Source: a virus
Length of the DNA: 64,000 nucleotides
Virus record (IMG/VR): IMGVR_UViG_3300027833_000015
Location: 62,001 to 126,000 of that record
Direction: 5' to 3' (one strand)
Shown here in pieces: positions 28,043-35,014 of the stretch. Below the pieces are notes generated by a model. That model made no database searches. It was not told the DNA's origin and saw only the letters and a program-made list of their open reading frames with translations. The translations under genes and the position numbers were made by a program. Positions within the stretch are counted from its first letter, which is position 1. Every line of letters begins with the position of its first letter.

Positions 28043-28771
28043 TTTCAACTCTACAGCGTTTTTGCTTCCACATTTAGTACACTCGAATTCCGCATTGTGT
28101 TTCAATGCAGGCATATTTTCTAAAAAGTCTGTCATCACCTTTAACTGATTCGCTGTCATATTATCGACAAACGCGATCATGTCTTCTAAGGATTCGTTTT
28201 TCGAATCAATTCTTTCGTCCTGTGTCAGAACAGCACCGATACAACTCGCCAGCAGTTCAATTACATTGGTGGACTTTTTCTCTTCTGCTTGAGAGACGCC
28301 CTCGCGTATCATAGTCTCATACGTGGGATACTTCATCTCCACAGATATTTCTGGTGTTATAACGACAACATTACCACCATCAGCAGCAGAGACAGATAAC
28401 TGGTCGAGGTCTATCGTGTATTCATTTTGCTCACCACAAGTTGTTCGCTTTGGGTTTATACCATCAATCAATGAAGTGCACGAGATCATTATCGTGGATG
28501 TTTCCCCTACAGACTTTGACCGTAGTTGGGTAAACATAAACTCGATGTCGAACGTGGCGAGTTGCTCTACATTTAAGTTTGCCTTTGGATCCACGCATGC
28601 GTTCAGAGTATCTGCCATGGCAGACAAACACATATGCATATCCTTTGACTCAAACGCTTGTAGTAATATCTTCTCTTCTTTGACCAAGTATGGTCGGTAT
28701 TTGACACGCTGCCCAGTTGAGGGGATTGTCATATTAAAATTCAGCGTTTCGTTAATCTTGGGTAATGCCAT
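28022..28771 (-). CDS. gp26: Baseplate hub assembly protein gp26-like
   Basis: The 249-aa product carries the gp26-type core: YRPYLVKEEKILLQAFESKD, ATFDIEFMFTQLRSKSVGET and LKVMTDFLENMPALKH. A C-terminal CTKC pair (FECTKCGSKN) resembles half a zinc ribbon; two earlier Cys (SCTS, TTCGE) could complete it. In T4 gp26 and gp51 act in hub assembly. The last codons GAT TTT TTC TAA form a slippery site, so a longer fusion is probably also made. It lies between a tail-tube-like gene and the tape-measure gene. Confidence 0.8.
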   Translation of the reverse strand: MALPKINETLNFNMTIPSTGQRVKYRPYLVKEEKILLQAFESKDMHMCLSAMADTLNACVDPKANLNVEQLATFDIEFMFTQLRSKSVGETSTIMISCTSLIDGINPKRTTCGEQNEYTIDLDQLSVSAADGGNVVVITPEISVEMKYPTYETMIREGVSQAEEKKSTNVIELLASCIGAVLTQDERIDSKNESLEDMIAFVDNMTANQLKVMTDFLENMPALKHNAEFECTKCGSKNAVELKGLSDFF

Positions 28772-28816
28772 TATATTAAACTCCAGTTCAATTGTGTAAT
28801 AAAGTATGTATGTATA

Positions 28817-29407
28817 TCAAAGCAAATCAAATCGATCGATTTGATCCTGCTTCTTCACAAGGTAATTTGAGTATGTAAAGTTTACAGTCAATTCCATTCC
28901 TGCTGTCTGTGCTTGATTATTTAGGTCTATCTCCGACATAGATATTGGATATGCCTTTATCAACTCCGTTTCGAATACGACAGAACCTGTCTTGTCCTTA
29001 TTCAGTTGGTATATGGTGACACTCTTCGCATAGTTTTCGTGGAACCCTGCCTCGAATGGTGGTGTTGGTGTTACTATACAATCCATCCACTCTTGGAAAT
29101 ATGTGCGAGCAGAATAGTCATTAGTCATATAGAAGGTTAGGTTGACCTCTTGGAAGTTGAATCCGTTGGCGACCTTGATCTGTTCCATACCGATCACCCT
29201 CTCCGCTGTGGTGATATTCTTTCCAGGAATTTTAGCAGCAGTACAAAGGTCACTCAGGTCTCGTCTGTCGACCAAATCATTTGCTGTGCCGCCAGCAGGT
29301 TTTACTGTACCCGAAAGTGTAGGGAGCAGTATTTTATATCGGTTTGACGATGCAAGTCCACCACTGGCGTCTATAACTCCCCTCAGTCTGTCTGTACTAA
29401 ATCTCAT
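28817..29407 (-). CDS. Tail-tube fold protein (gp19/gp54-like)
   Basis: The 196-aa product ends with YAKSVTIYQLNKDKTGSVVF, ELIKAYPISMSEIDLNNQAQ and TVNFTYSNYLVK, which is the conserved second half of T4 gp19-family tail-tube proteins. N-terminal SSNRYKILLPTLSG also fits. Because it sits in the hub/chaperone cluster and not beside a sheath gene, it may be a tube-initiator paralogue (gp54 role) rather than the major tube protein. It overlaps the upstream gene by 4 bases. Confidence 0.75.
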   Translation of the reverse strand: MRFSTDRLRGVIDASGGLASSNRYKILLPTLSGTVKPAGGTANDLVDRRDLSDLCTAAKIPGKNITTAERVIGMEQIKVANGFNFQEVNLTFYMTNDYSARTYFQEWMDCIVTPTPPFEAGFHENYAKSVTIYQLNKDKTGSVVFETELIKAYPISMSEIDLNNQAQTAGMELTVNFTYSNYLVKKQDQIDRFDLL

Positions 29408-30009
29408 ATTGGTTTCCTTGCCATTATCCTGCTCTCTTTATGCACTTTGCTTTCAGTTGCCTTCCTAAAGTATGCTGTTGGGAGATGCACTGCAACTTCC
29501 CATTCATTGGCAGGTACATTAGCAACCCTTCCTATCATATTCGAATACCGATACCGTTTGATGCAGGGTCTGTGTGCCTTCAGAAACGTCTTGCCTTGCA
29601 GATAGTCATAGTTGATCTTGAGTCTTGTCTTTGGTCCAAAATTATCTAACTGCGTAGTCGCTCGAGGTAGAAGGTTGTAGTACAACCGTTGCCTCAAGTC
29701 TATCGGGAGATAGTGCAGGTTGAGTCCAAGAAACCCTTCCTTGTATAATTCCAACATTATAACCAGAGGGAACCTGTCGTAGTATCTCAATGTCATTATG
29801 TTCTTCGGTTTATAGAAGAACATGTACATCCTACCGATGAAGTAAGTTGCCGCCACTGGCATCTGCGTCTTTATCTTGTTTCGGTTGACGTCCAGACCAT
29901 TTATCTCATCCATCTTATCAAAGAACCAATCACGGGATGCCTTTGTGTTAGCATCCAGACCTTCTGCTTCGAGTTGTTGCTTGTATATTTCGAATTGGTT
30001 CTCATCCAT
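29404..30009 (-). CDS. Conserved T4-like tail-region protein of unknown function
   Basis: The 201-aa product contains YFIGRMYMFFYKPKNIMTLR, YYDRFPLVIMLELYKEGFLG and LNLHYLPIDLRQRLYYNLLP. I recognise this strongly conserved block from many marine T4-like phages, but not a proven function. It is basic and aromatic, with no membrane segment. A late promoter lies 6 bases before the ATG, so its mRNA may be leaderless. It starts the late operon that includes the tube-like protein and gp26. Confidence 0.75.
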   Translation of the reverse strand: MDENQFEIYKQQLEAEGLDANTKASRDWFFDKMDEINGLDVNRNKIKTQMPVAATYFIGRMYMFFYKPKNIMTLRYYDRFPLVIMLELYKEGFLGLNLHYLPIDLRQRLYYNLLPRATTQLDNFGPKTRLKINYDYLQGKTFLKAHRPCIKRYRYSNMIGRVANVPANEWEVAVHLPTAYFRKATESKVHKESRIMARKPI

Positions 30010-30015
30010 ACTGTT

Positions 30016-30023
30016 TATTTATA
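30016..30023 (-). promoter_or_regulatory. T4-type late promoter TATAAATA abutting a start codon
   Basis: Minus-strand TATAAATA lies between the gp32 terminator and the 201-aa gene. Only six bases separate it from the ATG at 30009. T4 late promoters start transcription about six bases after the box, so the transcript would begin at or next to the ATG. Confidence 0.7.
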
Positions 30024-30050
30024 TAGATCGGAAGACTGTTTTTGAGGAAT

Positions 30051-30075
30051 AAAAAAAGCACCCCGCAGGGTGCTT
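30051..30075 (-). terminator. Rho-independent terminator of gp32
   Basis: On the minus strand the stem AGCACCC / GGGTGCT encloses a 4-base loop TGCG and runs straight into a tract of six further T. It lies about 25 bases after the gp32 stop and should isolate gp32 from the late operon downstream. Confidence 0.9.
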
Positions 30076-30098
30076 GCATAATCGAACAGATCTAGATG

Positions 30099-31013
30099 TT
30101 AGTCAGCGTTGGCCAACTTCTGGAAGTATGAGAAAGCATCCTCATCACCACCGTCGCCTGCTTCTTCAGCAGTGGCAGCAGCACTTACAGCAACCTCTGG
30201 TTCACGAGCAGTCGGGGCAGAAGGTGCCTCTTCAACTTTATCGATAGCAACGTCACCAGCAATTGTGGTTGGTGCAGTCTGTCCTAACACTTCAAACAGT
30301 TTAGTCTGTAGTGCGTCGAAAGACTTGTAGTTTGCTGGATCGATATACTGGTTGATATCGTGCAGACCATTCATAGTGGTTTGCAGTTCAGTTTCATTAC
30401 CACCGTGGAGTTCAGATGCTGCCTTGAACTCAGAACGATCGTAGTTGCGGTATCCCTCAACCTGACGGATCTTCAACTGGAAGTCAGCACCGTTCCAAAG
30501 ATCGAAAGGATCTACAGGAGTTTCTCCTGGGAACTGAGGTGACATCATGTCTTGGATCTTATCAAAGATCTTCTTACCGAACTGATACATGAAGACTTTG
30601 CCTTCGTTCTCAGGGGCAGATGGATCTGATACAACAAGGATGTTGCAGACGTAGTGAAGTCGACGCTTCTGTTTACGAACAGTCTCGCGGTCTTCCTCGT
30701 TGCCAGAGTTCCACAGTTTGGTGTTGTACTCGCCAAGAGGGTCTTGGTTGCCGAGGGAAGTCAGTGACTTCTCGATGTACCACTTACCAGTTGGTCCTTT
30801 GAAACCGTGGTCCCAGTATCGTACCCAAGGCACTTCGTTTTCAGAAGGGAGGAATCGGATGACAGCATAACCATTCTGCGCTTTGTCTACAGTTGGTTTC
30901 CAGATGTCTGGGTTGTCTTTGCGATCGGTTTTATCACCGCCACCTGCTTCTTGTGCAGCAGAGACGAGTTTGTTGATGTCATAACGACGTGATTTTAATT
31001 TACTAATATCCAT
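30099..31013 (-). CDS. gp32: Single-stranded DNA-binding protein gp32
   Basis: The 304-aa product begins with a basic cooperativity segment (MDISKLKSRRYDINKLVSAA), has the gp32 OB core (GYAVIRFLPSENEVPWVRYW, HGFKGPTGKWYIEKSLTSLG, then VEGYRNYDRSEFKA) and an acidic C-terminal tail (EEAGDGGDEDAFSYFQKLAN). This is the T4 gp32 plan. Most of the Cys ligands of the T4 zinc site are missing (only HYVC), as in marine relatives. It coats single-stranded DNA and organises replication, recombination and repair. A consensus sigma70 promoter lies upstream and a strong terminator downstream, so it is an independent early/middle unit. Confidence 0.95.
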   Translation of the reverse strand: MDISKLKSRRYDINKLVSAAQEAGGGDKTDRKDNPDIWKPTVDKAQNGYAVIRFLPSENEVPWVRYWDHGFKGPTGKWYIEKSLTSLGNQDPLGEYNTKLWNSGNEEDRETVRKQKRRLHYVCNILVVSDPSAPENEGKVFMYQFGKKIFDKIQDMMSPQFPGETPVDPFDLWNGADFQLKIRQVEGYRNYDRSEFKAASELHGGNETELQTTMNGLHDINQYIDPANYKSFDALQTKLFEVLGQTAPTTIAGDVAIDKVEEAPSAPTAREPEVAVSAAATAEEAGDGGDEDAFSYFQKLANAD

Positions 31014-31099
31014 ATTGGATCCTTATATTGCTGAAGTATGATTGTATTCGCCCGACAGTATTAGTCGAACATGCTTGGCAGTATGCGCCAAGAGTATCT

Positions 31100-31128
31100 A
31101 TAATAACCGAACGGGATTGATATGTCAA
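31100..31128 (-). promoter_or_regulatory. Strong sigma70-type promoter for gp32
   Basis: TTGACA (31128-31123) and TATTAT (31105-31100) are separated by exactly 17 bases on the minus strand, 86 bases before the gp32 ATG. This is a near-consensus host promoter. Confidence 0.8.
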
Positions 31129-31138
31129 CAGATGATTA

Positions 31139-31384
31139 TTATTCAAATGGCAACTCTGCTGATTTCTCTAAAAAGTTTAGACTCATCGCTTCTGCTTCCA
31201 ACTTTGCCTTGATGACAGTTGATACATACTTGCGAGCATCTTCCACTTCGATCTTATTTTCTTCACAGCAATGAATGACCGCATCGATGTACGACAGTCG
31301 GTGTTCTTGAACTGCTACTTCAACAAGTTTGCTGAACTTTGACTTGGTCAAGAACTCAAGAGCAGGATTGACTTCTTCAGTCAT
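31139..31384 (-). CDS. gp33: gp33-like late transcription coactivator
   Basis: Start taken at the ATG at 31384 (MTEEVNPALEFLTK), which overlaps the upstream small gene's stop; product 81 aa. It contains FSKLVEVAVQEHRLSYIDAV, HCCEENKIEVEDARKYVSTV and ends LEKSAELPFE. This matches gp33-type proteins found beside gp32 in T4-like phages. gp33 links RNA polymerase to the gp45 clamp at late promoters; the hydrophobic-acidic C-terminus would be the clamp contact. The TATAAATA boxes in this window are its expected targets. No gp55 gene is in the window. Confidence 0.8.
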   Translation of the reverse strand: MTEEVNPALEFLTKSKFSKLVEVAVQEHRLSYIDAVIHCCEENKIEVEDARKYVSTVIKAKLEAEAMSLNFLEKSAELPFE

Positions 31385-31553
31385 CTGCTTCTCCGTCTTT
31401 CTGCTCGGGTGCAACCGTAATGACCTGTGAATCTTTTTGCAGATCTTGAATCATTTTCGATACTTGACCGTATGGTTGCGACATAAGATAGTCGACTATA
31501 CTGTTGAACATTGGGCGGGATAAACCAACCAGTGTGTTTTCTTCGCTTTCCAT
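31377..31553 (-). CDS. Small conserved T4-like protein, 58 aa
   Basis: A short gene starts at the ATG at 31553 with AGGAG eight bases upstream, and ends in TGA at 31377, overlapping the gp33 start. The product begins MESEENTLVGLSRPMFNSIV and contains DYLMSQPYGQVSKMIQDLQK. The F-x(6)-YL-x(4)-Y pattern recurs in small proteins beside gp33 in T4-like phages, as I recall. Function unknown. Its overlap with gp33 suggests coupled translation. Confidence 0.7.
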   Translation of the reverse strand: MESEENTLVGLSRPMFNSIVDYLMSQPYGQVSKMIQDLQKDSQVITVAPEQKDGEADD

Positions 31554-31561
31554 ATTATCTC

Positions 31562-32137
31562 CTAATTGTACTCAGCGGCAAGTTCTTCTGTCCAGACTTC
31601 GTCGAGGTCAGGGTAGAACATACCCAGTGTGCGCTTGACAGACCCATCAGGGTTGTACGCATTCACGATTGATATGATGTTCATAGTTCCTTCTCTATTT
31701 GCACCATACTTGTGGTCAAGGTAGATACCGTCCTTGATGTATATTGCGAGGTTCTTTACATATGCCTCTGCGACCTGATACTCACGACGAGCGTTTGTAT
31801 CTTTTGAATCTTTCTGGTCACGCATTGCTCGCAGTTTATCTCGCCAATCTTTGAGTATCACCTTGGTGTTATTATAACTCAGCGGATGTGCGTCATCGAG
31901 AGCAGCAACGTCAGGGTGGCAGTTAGGTGCCTTGCCTGCATTCTTCTTCTCTCGTGCTGCTGCCAACCTTGCAACTGCTGCTGCTTTCTGCTCAGGGGAC
32001 ATCGGTTTACGAGTCCTCTTCACTTTGGTTGGTTTACGAGGAGCAACACCCATTTGTTCGAGCATTGCTACTTGTTTCTCTTCCTTCTTCTTGGCGCGTT
32101 TCTGCGCTGGAGTCAGGAGGTGGTCCATATCACTCAT
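31562..32137 (-). CDS. Conserved basic T4-like phage protein
   Basis: Start taken at the ATG at 32137 (MSDMDHLLTPAQKRAKK), coupled to the upstream stop as TAATG; 191 aa. Residues 1-75 are very basic and helical (KVKRTRKPMSPEQKAAAVAR). The C-terminal part (HPLSYNNTKVILKDWRDKLR, VKNLAIYIKDGIYLDHKYGA) is a conserved block seen in T4-like phages without known role. Nucleic-acid contact is plausible from charge alone. It belongs to the early cluster next to gp33. Confidence 0.7.
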   Translation of the reverse strand: MSDMDHLLTPAQKRAKKKEEKQVAMLEQMGVAPRKPTKVKRTRKPMSPEQKAAAVARLAAAREKKNAGKAPNCHPDVAALDDAHPLSYNNTKVILKDWRDKLRAMRDQKDSKDTNARREYQVAEAYVKNLAIYIKDGIYLDHKYGANREGTMNIISIVNAYNPDGSVKRTLGMFYPDLDEVWTEELAAEYN

Positions 32138-32406
32138 TATGATTTCCCGTTGTATTCGGTCAATGTGCTCAGGTTGAAAGACCTCCAACCAGCAGCATCA
32201 ATATCCCAGCAGACAACAAGGTCATCGGAGTTTGAAGGTGGGTTGGGAGAAGTCTCTTTGTGCTGGAGAGGAGAGATGAATGTGTTTAACAATGTCCCGT
32301 TCATCTCACGGAGTTCACCGTTCTTCTTTTCAAATTTAAAATTGACTGGACCCAGTTTCATTTGGGCAATGACAGTTTCTTTCTTTGGTATAAGTTGTTT
32401 CTTCAT
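32137..32406 (-). CDS. WYL_2-type SH3-like small protein
   Basis: The 89-aa product contains FKFEKKNGELREMNGTLLNT and, at the C-terminus, VVCWDIDAAGWRSFNLSTL. This is the pattern of the WYL_2/DUF2693-type Sm- or SH3-like fold common in T4-like phages (KxDGxxREMxxTL then WDxxxxxWRSF). Function unproven; possibly nucleic-acid or nucleotide binding. It overlaps both neighbours by a few bases. Confidence 0.7.
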   Translation of the reverse strand: MKKQLIPKKETVIAQMKLGPVNFKFEKKNGELREMNGTLLNTFISPLQHKETSPNPPSNSDDLVVCWDIDAAGWRSFNLSTLTEYNGKS

Positions 32407-32561
32407 GATACGTCCTTCGTCTCAATGTTCCATTTACGATCAGGATACTCGCGCTCGAGTCTCTCGACCATCTCTAAGGCAGCAGAGTATGTACTCGCTT
32501 GCCTTTTGTACGGGGACTCTTCTTGTCCTTCGTAGGTGATCAGTATTACTTCAGTTGCCAT
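32403..32561 (-). CDS. Small early protein, 52 aa
   Basis: Start at the ATG at 32561 with GAGGAA upstream; the stop TGA overlaps the next gene's ATG (ATGA). The product begins MATEVILITYEGQEESPYKR and continues ALEMVERLEREYPDRKWNIE, an alpha/beta-looking small protein. No known family recognised. Good start signal, ATGA coupling and minus-strand placement support a real gene. Confidence 0.6.
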   Translation of the reverse strand: MATEVILITYEGQEESPYKRQASTYSAALEMVERLEREYPDRKWNIETKDVS

Positions 32562-32592
32562 GTTATTCCTCGAGTGCAGACTCTATTATCGT

Positions 32593-32826
32593 TCAAACGG
32601 ATTCAGATGTCAAGCGACTGCGTGGAGTGATCGGCATGCTCCTCAAACGATACTCCCCGACGCTTGTTGCAAATATAGCATTGTCTTCATCAGTCCACTC
32701 TATTTTTACCTTCTCGGTGAGAGAGACTTCTGAGTGATTGAAGAGAAACTCTTCCTTCGCCTGTTGTAATGTGGCAAACCAAATGCTGTCATCGGGACTG
32801 TCGACAAAATACACTTTATCTCTCAT
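32593..32826 (-). CDS. Small early hypothetical protein, 77 aa
   Basis: The product begins MRDKVYFVDSPDDSIWFATL and continues QQAKEEFLFNHSEVSLTEKV, a small acidic alpha/beta protein. It lies 3 bases after the 82-aa gene's stop, in a run of small minus-strand genes served by promoters near 33.4 kb. No family recognised. Confidence 0.6.
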   Translation of the reverse strand: MRDKVYFVDSPDDSIWFATLQQAKEEFLFNHSEVSLTEKVKIEWTDEDNAIFATSVGEYRLRSMPITPRSRLTSESV

Positions 32827-32829
32827 GGT

Positions 32830-33078
32830 CTATGCCTCCAGTGTTTTCTCTGACATATAGAAACCACCATTGCGAAAACGGAAGTATGCTGATTTCACGT
32901 GCTGATCGTTTTTATCCAGTGTGAGTTGCATCTCTCCAAGATGTTCCGTACCCAACTCTGCCATGTGGGCATACCTGCGATGCAGTTCACGCATTGCACC
33001 CTCAAGGGTGGCGTGTATGGTTTGAAGGTAATCGCCTTCATAATCAACATTTTCTTCTATAACAAATACAGTGTTCAT
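32830..33078 (-). CDS. Small early hypothetical protein, 82 aa
   Basis: The product begins MNTVFVIEENVDYEGDYLQT and has a central helix (HATLEGAMRELHRRYAHMAE) followed by a beta-rich end (YFRFRNGGFYMSEKTLEA). The opening resembles small phage proteins that start with a beta strand and an acidic turn, but I do not know a function. It lies 2 bases after the coiled-coil gene's stop. Confidence 0.6.
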   Translation of the reverse strand: MNTVFVIEENVDYEGDYLQTIHATLEGAMRELHRRYAHMAELGTEHLGEMQLTLDKNDQHVKSAYFRFRNGGFYMSEKTLEA

Positions 33079-33080
33079 TT

Positions 33081-33335
33081 CTATCTTCCTTGCTTTGAAA
33101 GTTGTTCAACGTCTGACTCGTCTTCGGCAAAAATGCTTTCGAGTTTCCTTTGTGCGTCCTCGGCAGCAGCACGCTCTATCTGGAGTTTCCTTTGTGCTTG
33201 CTTCTGCATAGACTCGATGATACGCTGCTGGTCATCGCAAAGTTCGCGCAGTGCTTCGAGTTCTTGACGTGCCTGTTTCTTGGCATCGTCTGCGCCTTGG
33301 AGGTATGCTTGACTCATTTTATCTGCTACTGACAT
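33081..33335 (-). CDS. Small coiled-coil early protein, 84 aa
   Basis: The product is one long helix by eye: QARQELEALRELCDDQQRII then QAQRKLQIERAAAEDAQRKL, with heptad spacing of Leu and Ile. It begins MSVADKMSQAYLQGADDAKK with AGGAAGAG just upstream. It is the first gene after early-promoter copy A, whose -10 box is 38 bases upstream. A partner-binding or regulatory role is possible. Confidence 0.65.
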   Translation of the reverse strand: MSVADKMSQAYLQGADDAKKQARQELEALRELCDDQQRIIESMQKQAQRKLQIERAAAEDAQRKLESIFAEDESDVEQLSKQGR

Positions 33336-33372
33336 AATCTCTTCCTTTTGGTTTCTCTCTCAACTTGCAACC

Positions 33373-33425
33373 ATTATACCGCGATGAGGGTACAAAGGCA
33401 AAGTCTAAAAAAGTGAATAGAATCA
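33373..33425 (-). promoter_or_regulatory. Early promoter repeat, copy A
   Basis: Minus strand: box TGATTCTATT (33425-33416), then -35 TTGCCT (33401-33396), a 17-base spacer starting TTGTAC, and -10 TATAAT (33378-33373). The surrounding 80 bases (about 33356-33436) are about 90% identical to copy B. It precedes the coiled-coil gene. Confidence 0.8.
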
Positions 33426-33430
33426 ACAAC

Positions 33431-33655
33431 TTAGACAACAACCCTGAACCATGGTTGGTTACGGTTGCGAGCAGTATTGACCGCCACGAACCCCAGATCA
33501 GCGAAGTCGTACAATTCGTCTTTGATCTTCTGGAGATTTTCGCTGGTGGTATCGATGTTCGCCAACACTGCGATGCTATGTGCATTCAAAGACGAGTTGG
33601 ACTCGCTCAGTGCTTTCAGGATACCATATGCTGTTACTTCGTTTTTCATACTCAC
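33431..33655 (-). CDS. Small winged-helix-like early protein, 74 aa
   Basis: The product reads like a winged helix: helix 1 (AYGILKALSESNSS), a helix-turn-helix-like stretch (LNAHSIAVLANIDTTSENLQ, KIKDELYDFADLGF) and a terminal beta hairpin (VAVNTARNRNQPWFRVVV). That order is common to MarR/DprA-type DNA-binding domains. It lies between two copies of the early promoter repeat, so it could control those promoters; this is inference. It starts 31 bases after the -10 box of copy B. Confidence 0.65.
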   Translation of the reverse strand: MSMKNEVTAYGILKALSESNSSLNAHSIAVLANIDTTSENLQKIKDELYDFADLGFVAVNTARNRNQPWFRVVV

Positions 33656-33685
33656 TTCCTCTTGTGTTCTCTCTCAACTGCAACC

Positions 33686-33738
33686 ATTATAGCGCGATGA
33701 GGGTACAAAGACAAAGTCTGAAAAACTGAATAGAATCA
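33686..33738 (-). promoter_or_regulatory. Early promoter repeat, copy B
   Basis: Minus strand: TGATTCTATT (33738-33729), -35 TTGTCT (33714-33709), 17-base spacer starting TTGTAC, -10 TATAAT (33691-33686). Spacing is identical to copies A and C. It drives the winged-helix-like gene. Confidence 0.8.
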
Positions 33739-33743
33739 ACAAC

Positions 33744-34370
33744 TTACGTTGATGTGACGAATTCCACATTGGAGGGTGTGGGTATTTTGGTGTTGGGGTG
33801 CTTGTGATATAGGACGAATTTGGTGTCCTTGAACTCATTGAATATCCCCGTCCAGATCGGACGCCAGATATCAAGCAGTCTGTGGTTGTTGATACCACTA
33901 CGGTCACTGTTCAGGACAACGTCCGTGTACGAGCGCATGTTGTGGTCAAAGATCGAGTCGAATCCATACATGTGGATCTCGTCGGGTTGATGCCGTGTGG
34001 CGGCATAGTGAGTTGCGAGGTGTCCGCAATTGAAGTTTGTTGCACCGAGGTCGCCTTCGCCTGCATAAGAAGGAACTGTTGTATAGAATTCCCTGATGTG
34101 CGATGCATGCTTCATGGCAAATACTGGGCGAGATTCCATAAACATCTTCGGGCGAGTGCCACAGATCCAGTGAAATCCATTCAGATCAATCGAACCTTCT
34201 TCGAGAGCAAAGCACATCTTGAAGTCAACAATGCAGGTGGCATAAGGTCGGACAACTTCGAACGGTGGCATGTTACACACAATCAACTTGTCTGCGCGTT
34301 CGTACCGAATTGCTTCTGGCATCATCTGTGCCATGTCACCGTTGCCGAGTATGTGTAACTTCTTTGTCAT
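33744..34370 (-). CDS. Putative glycan-related protein (MptE/DUF115-like)
   Basis: The 208-aa product opens with a Rossmann-like LHILGNGDMAQMM and has a central FNCGHLATHYAATRHQPDEI then HMYGFDSIFDHNMRSYTDVV. The same combination occurs in MptE/DUF115-like proteins encoded in polysaccharide clusters and in phage genomes. It overlaps the GT8-like gene by 4 bases and closes the glycan operon. A glycosyl- or pyrophosphoryl-transfer role is inferred from family resemblance and context. Confidence 0.55.
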   Translation of the reverse strand: MTKKLHILGNGDMAQMMPEAIRYERADKLIVCNMPPFEVVRPYATCIVDFKMCFALEEGSIDLNGFHWICGTRPKMFMESRPVFAMKHASHIREFYTTVPSYAGEGDLGATNFNCGHLATHYAATRHQPDEIHMYGFDSIFDHNMRSYTDVVLNSDRSGINNHRLLDIWRPIWTGIFNEFKDTKFVLYHKHPNTKIPTPSNVEFVTST

Positions 34371-35014
34371 AGTTTCATCTGTTTACGAATTTCTAGATTA
34401 CCTTTCTCACCAGTCCAATGCATTATGACTGGATTGTTTGGAACGTTATTATCTATATGGTCTATTCTAAGCACATTAAACCTATGGGGGACGTCTGCTA
34501 TCATCATCACCTTACGCATAGCGTCACCACCTATCATAGCATGCAGAACTTCTTGGTCTCCGCGATGCTCCTTCTTCCCAGCAACATTCATCCACTGGCG
34601 TAGAACTGGGGGTCTTCCTTCAAACGCAATAACTCCAGTGTTGTACCAGTCGCCTTTCTCTGGTCTGCGCAAACTCCAAGGGTGATCTTTTATCATTGCC
34701 AGTTTGTTGTGGACAACATAGTTGAATATTTCTTTGGGGTCTGACATTACTTGGCAGTCTGTGTCTAACCAACAAACTCTGTTAAACTCTTGGTCTGACG
34801 CTTCAAGCATTGCTTCTATCTTCGAGAACCAACCATTTGATTTACAGGCGATAATACGATGAGCAAAACTAGACACGCTCTTCAGCATCTCTTCGCTCAT
34901 ACCAAAGTCGGCAATGATTAACGGAGTCTTGCTGTGCTTTGAATAGTTATCGATGAACCAAGGCAATTGCCACTCAGTGTTCTTATCACAACCTGTTAGG
35001 TAACATGCGGTCAT
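34367..35014 (-). CDS. GT8-like glycosyltransferase
   Basis: The 215-aa product has a DxD motif in RVCWLDTDCQVMSDPKEIF, preceded by KIEAMLEASDQEFN, and NTGVIAFEG further on, the layout of GT-A glycosyltransferases of the GT8 type. The closing IMHWTGEKGN resembles the metal-binding HxxG near the GT8 C-terminus. It overlaps both neighbours by 4 bases. Substrate unknown; it probably decorates phage or host surface glycans. Confidence 0.7.
   Translation of the reverse strand: MTACYLTGCDKNTEWQLPWFIDNYSKHSKTPLIIADFGMSEEMLKSVSSFAHRIIACKSNGWFSKIEAMLEASDQEFNRVCWLDTDCQVMSDPKEIFNYVVHNKLAMIKDHPWSLRRPEKGDWYNTGVIAFEGRPPVLRQWMNVAGKKEHRGDQEVLHAMIGGDAMRKVMMIADVPHRFNVLRIDHIDNNVPNNPVIMHWTGEKGNLEIRKQMKL

Noticed and set aside
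31886-32539. 217-codon plus-strand open frame
   Set aside because: Spans three well-supported coupled minus-strand genes; Cys/Phe/Leu-rich shadow.
33882-34358. 158-codon plus-strand open frame
   Set aside because: Antisense to the MptE-like gene, which has clear protein features and operon coupling.
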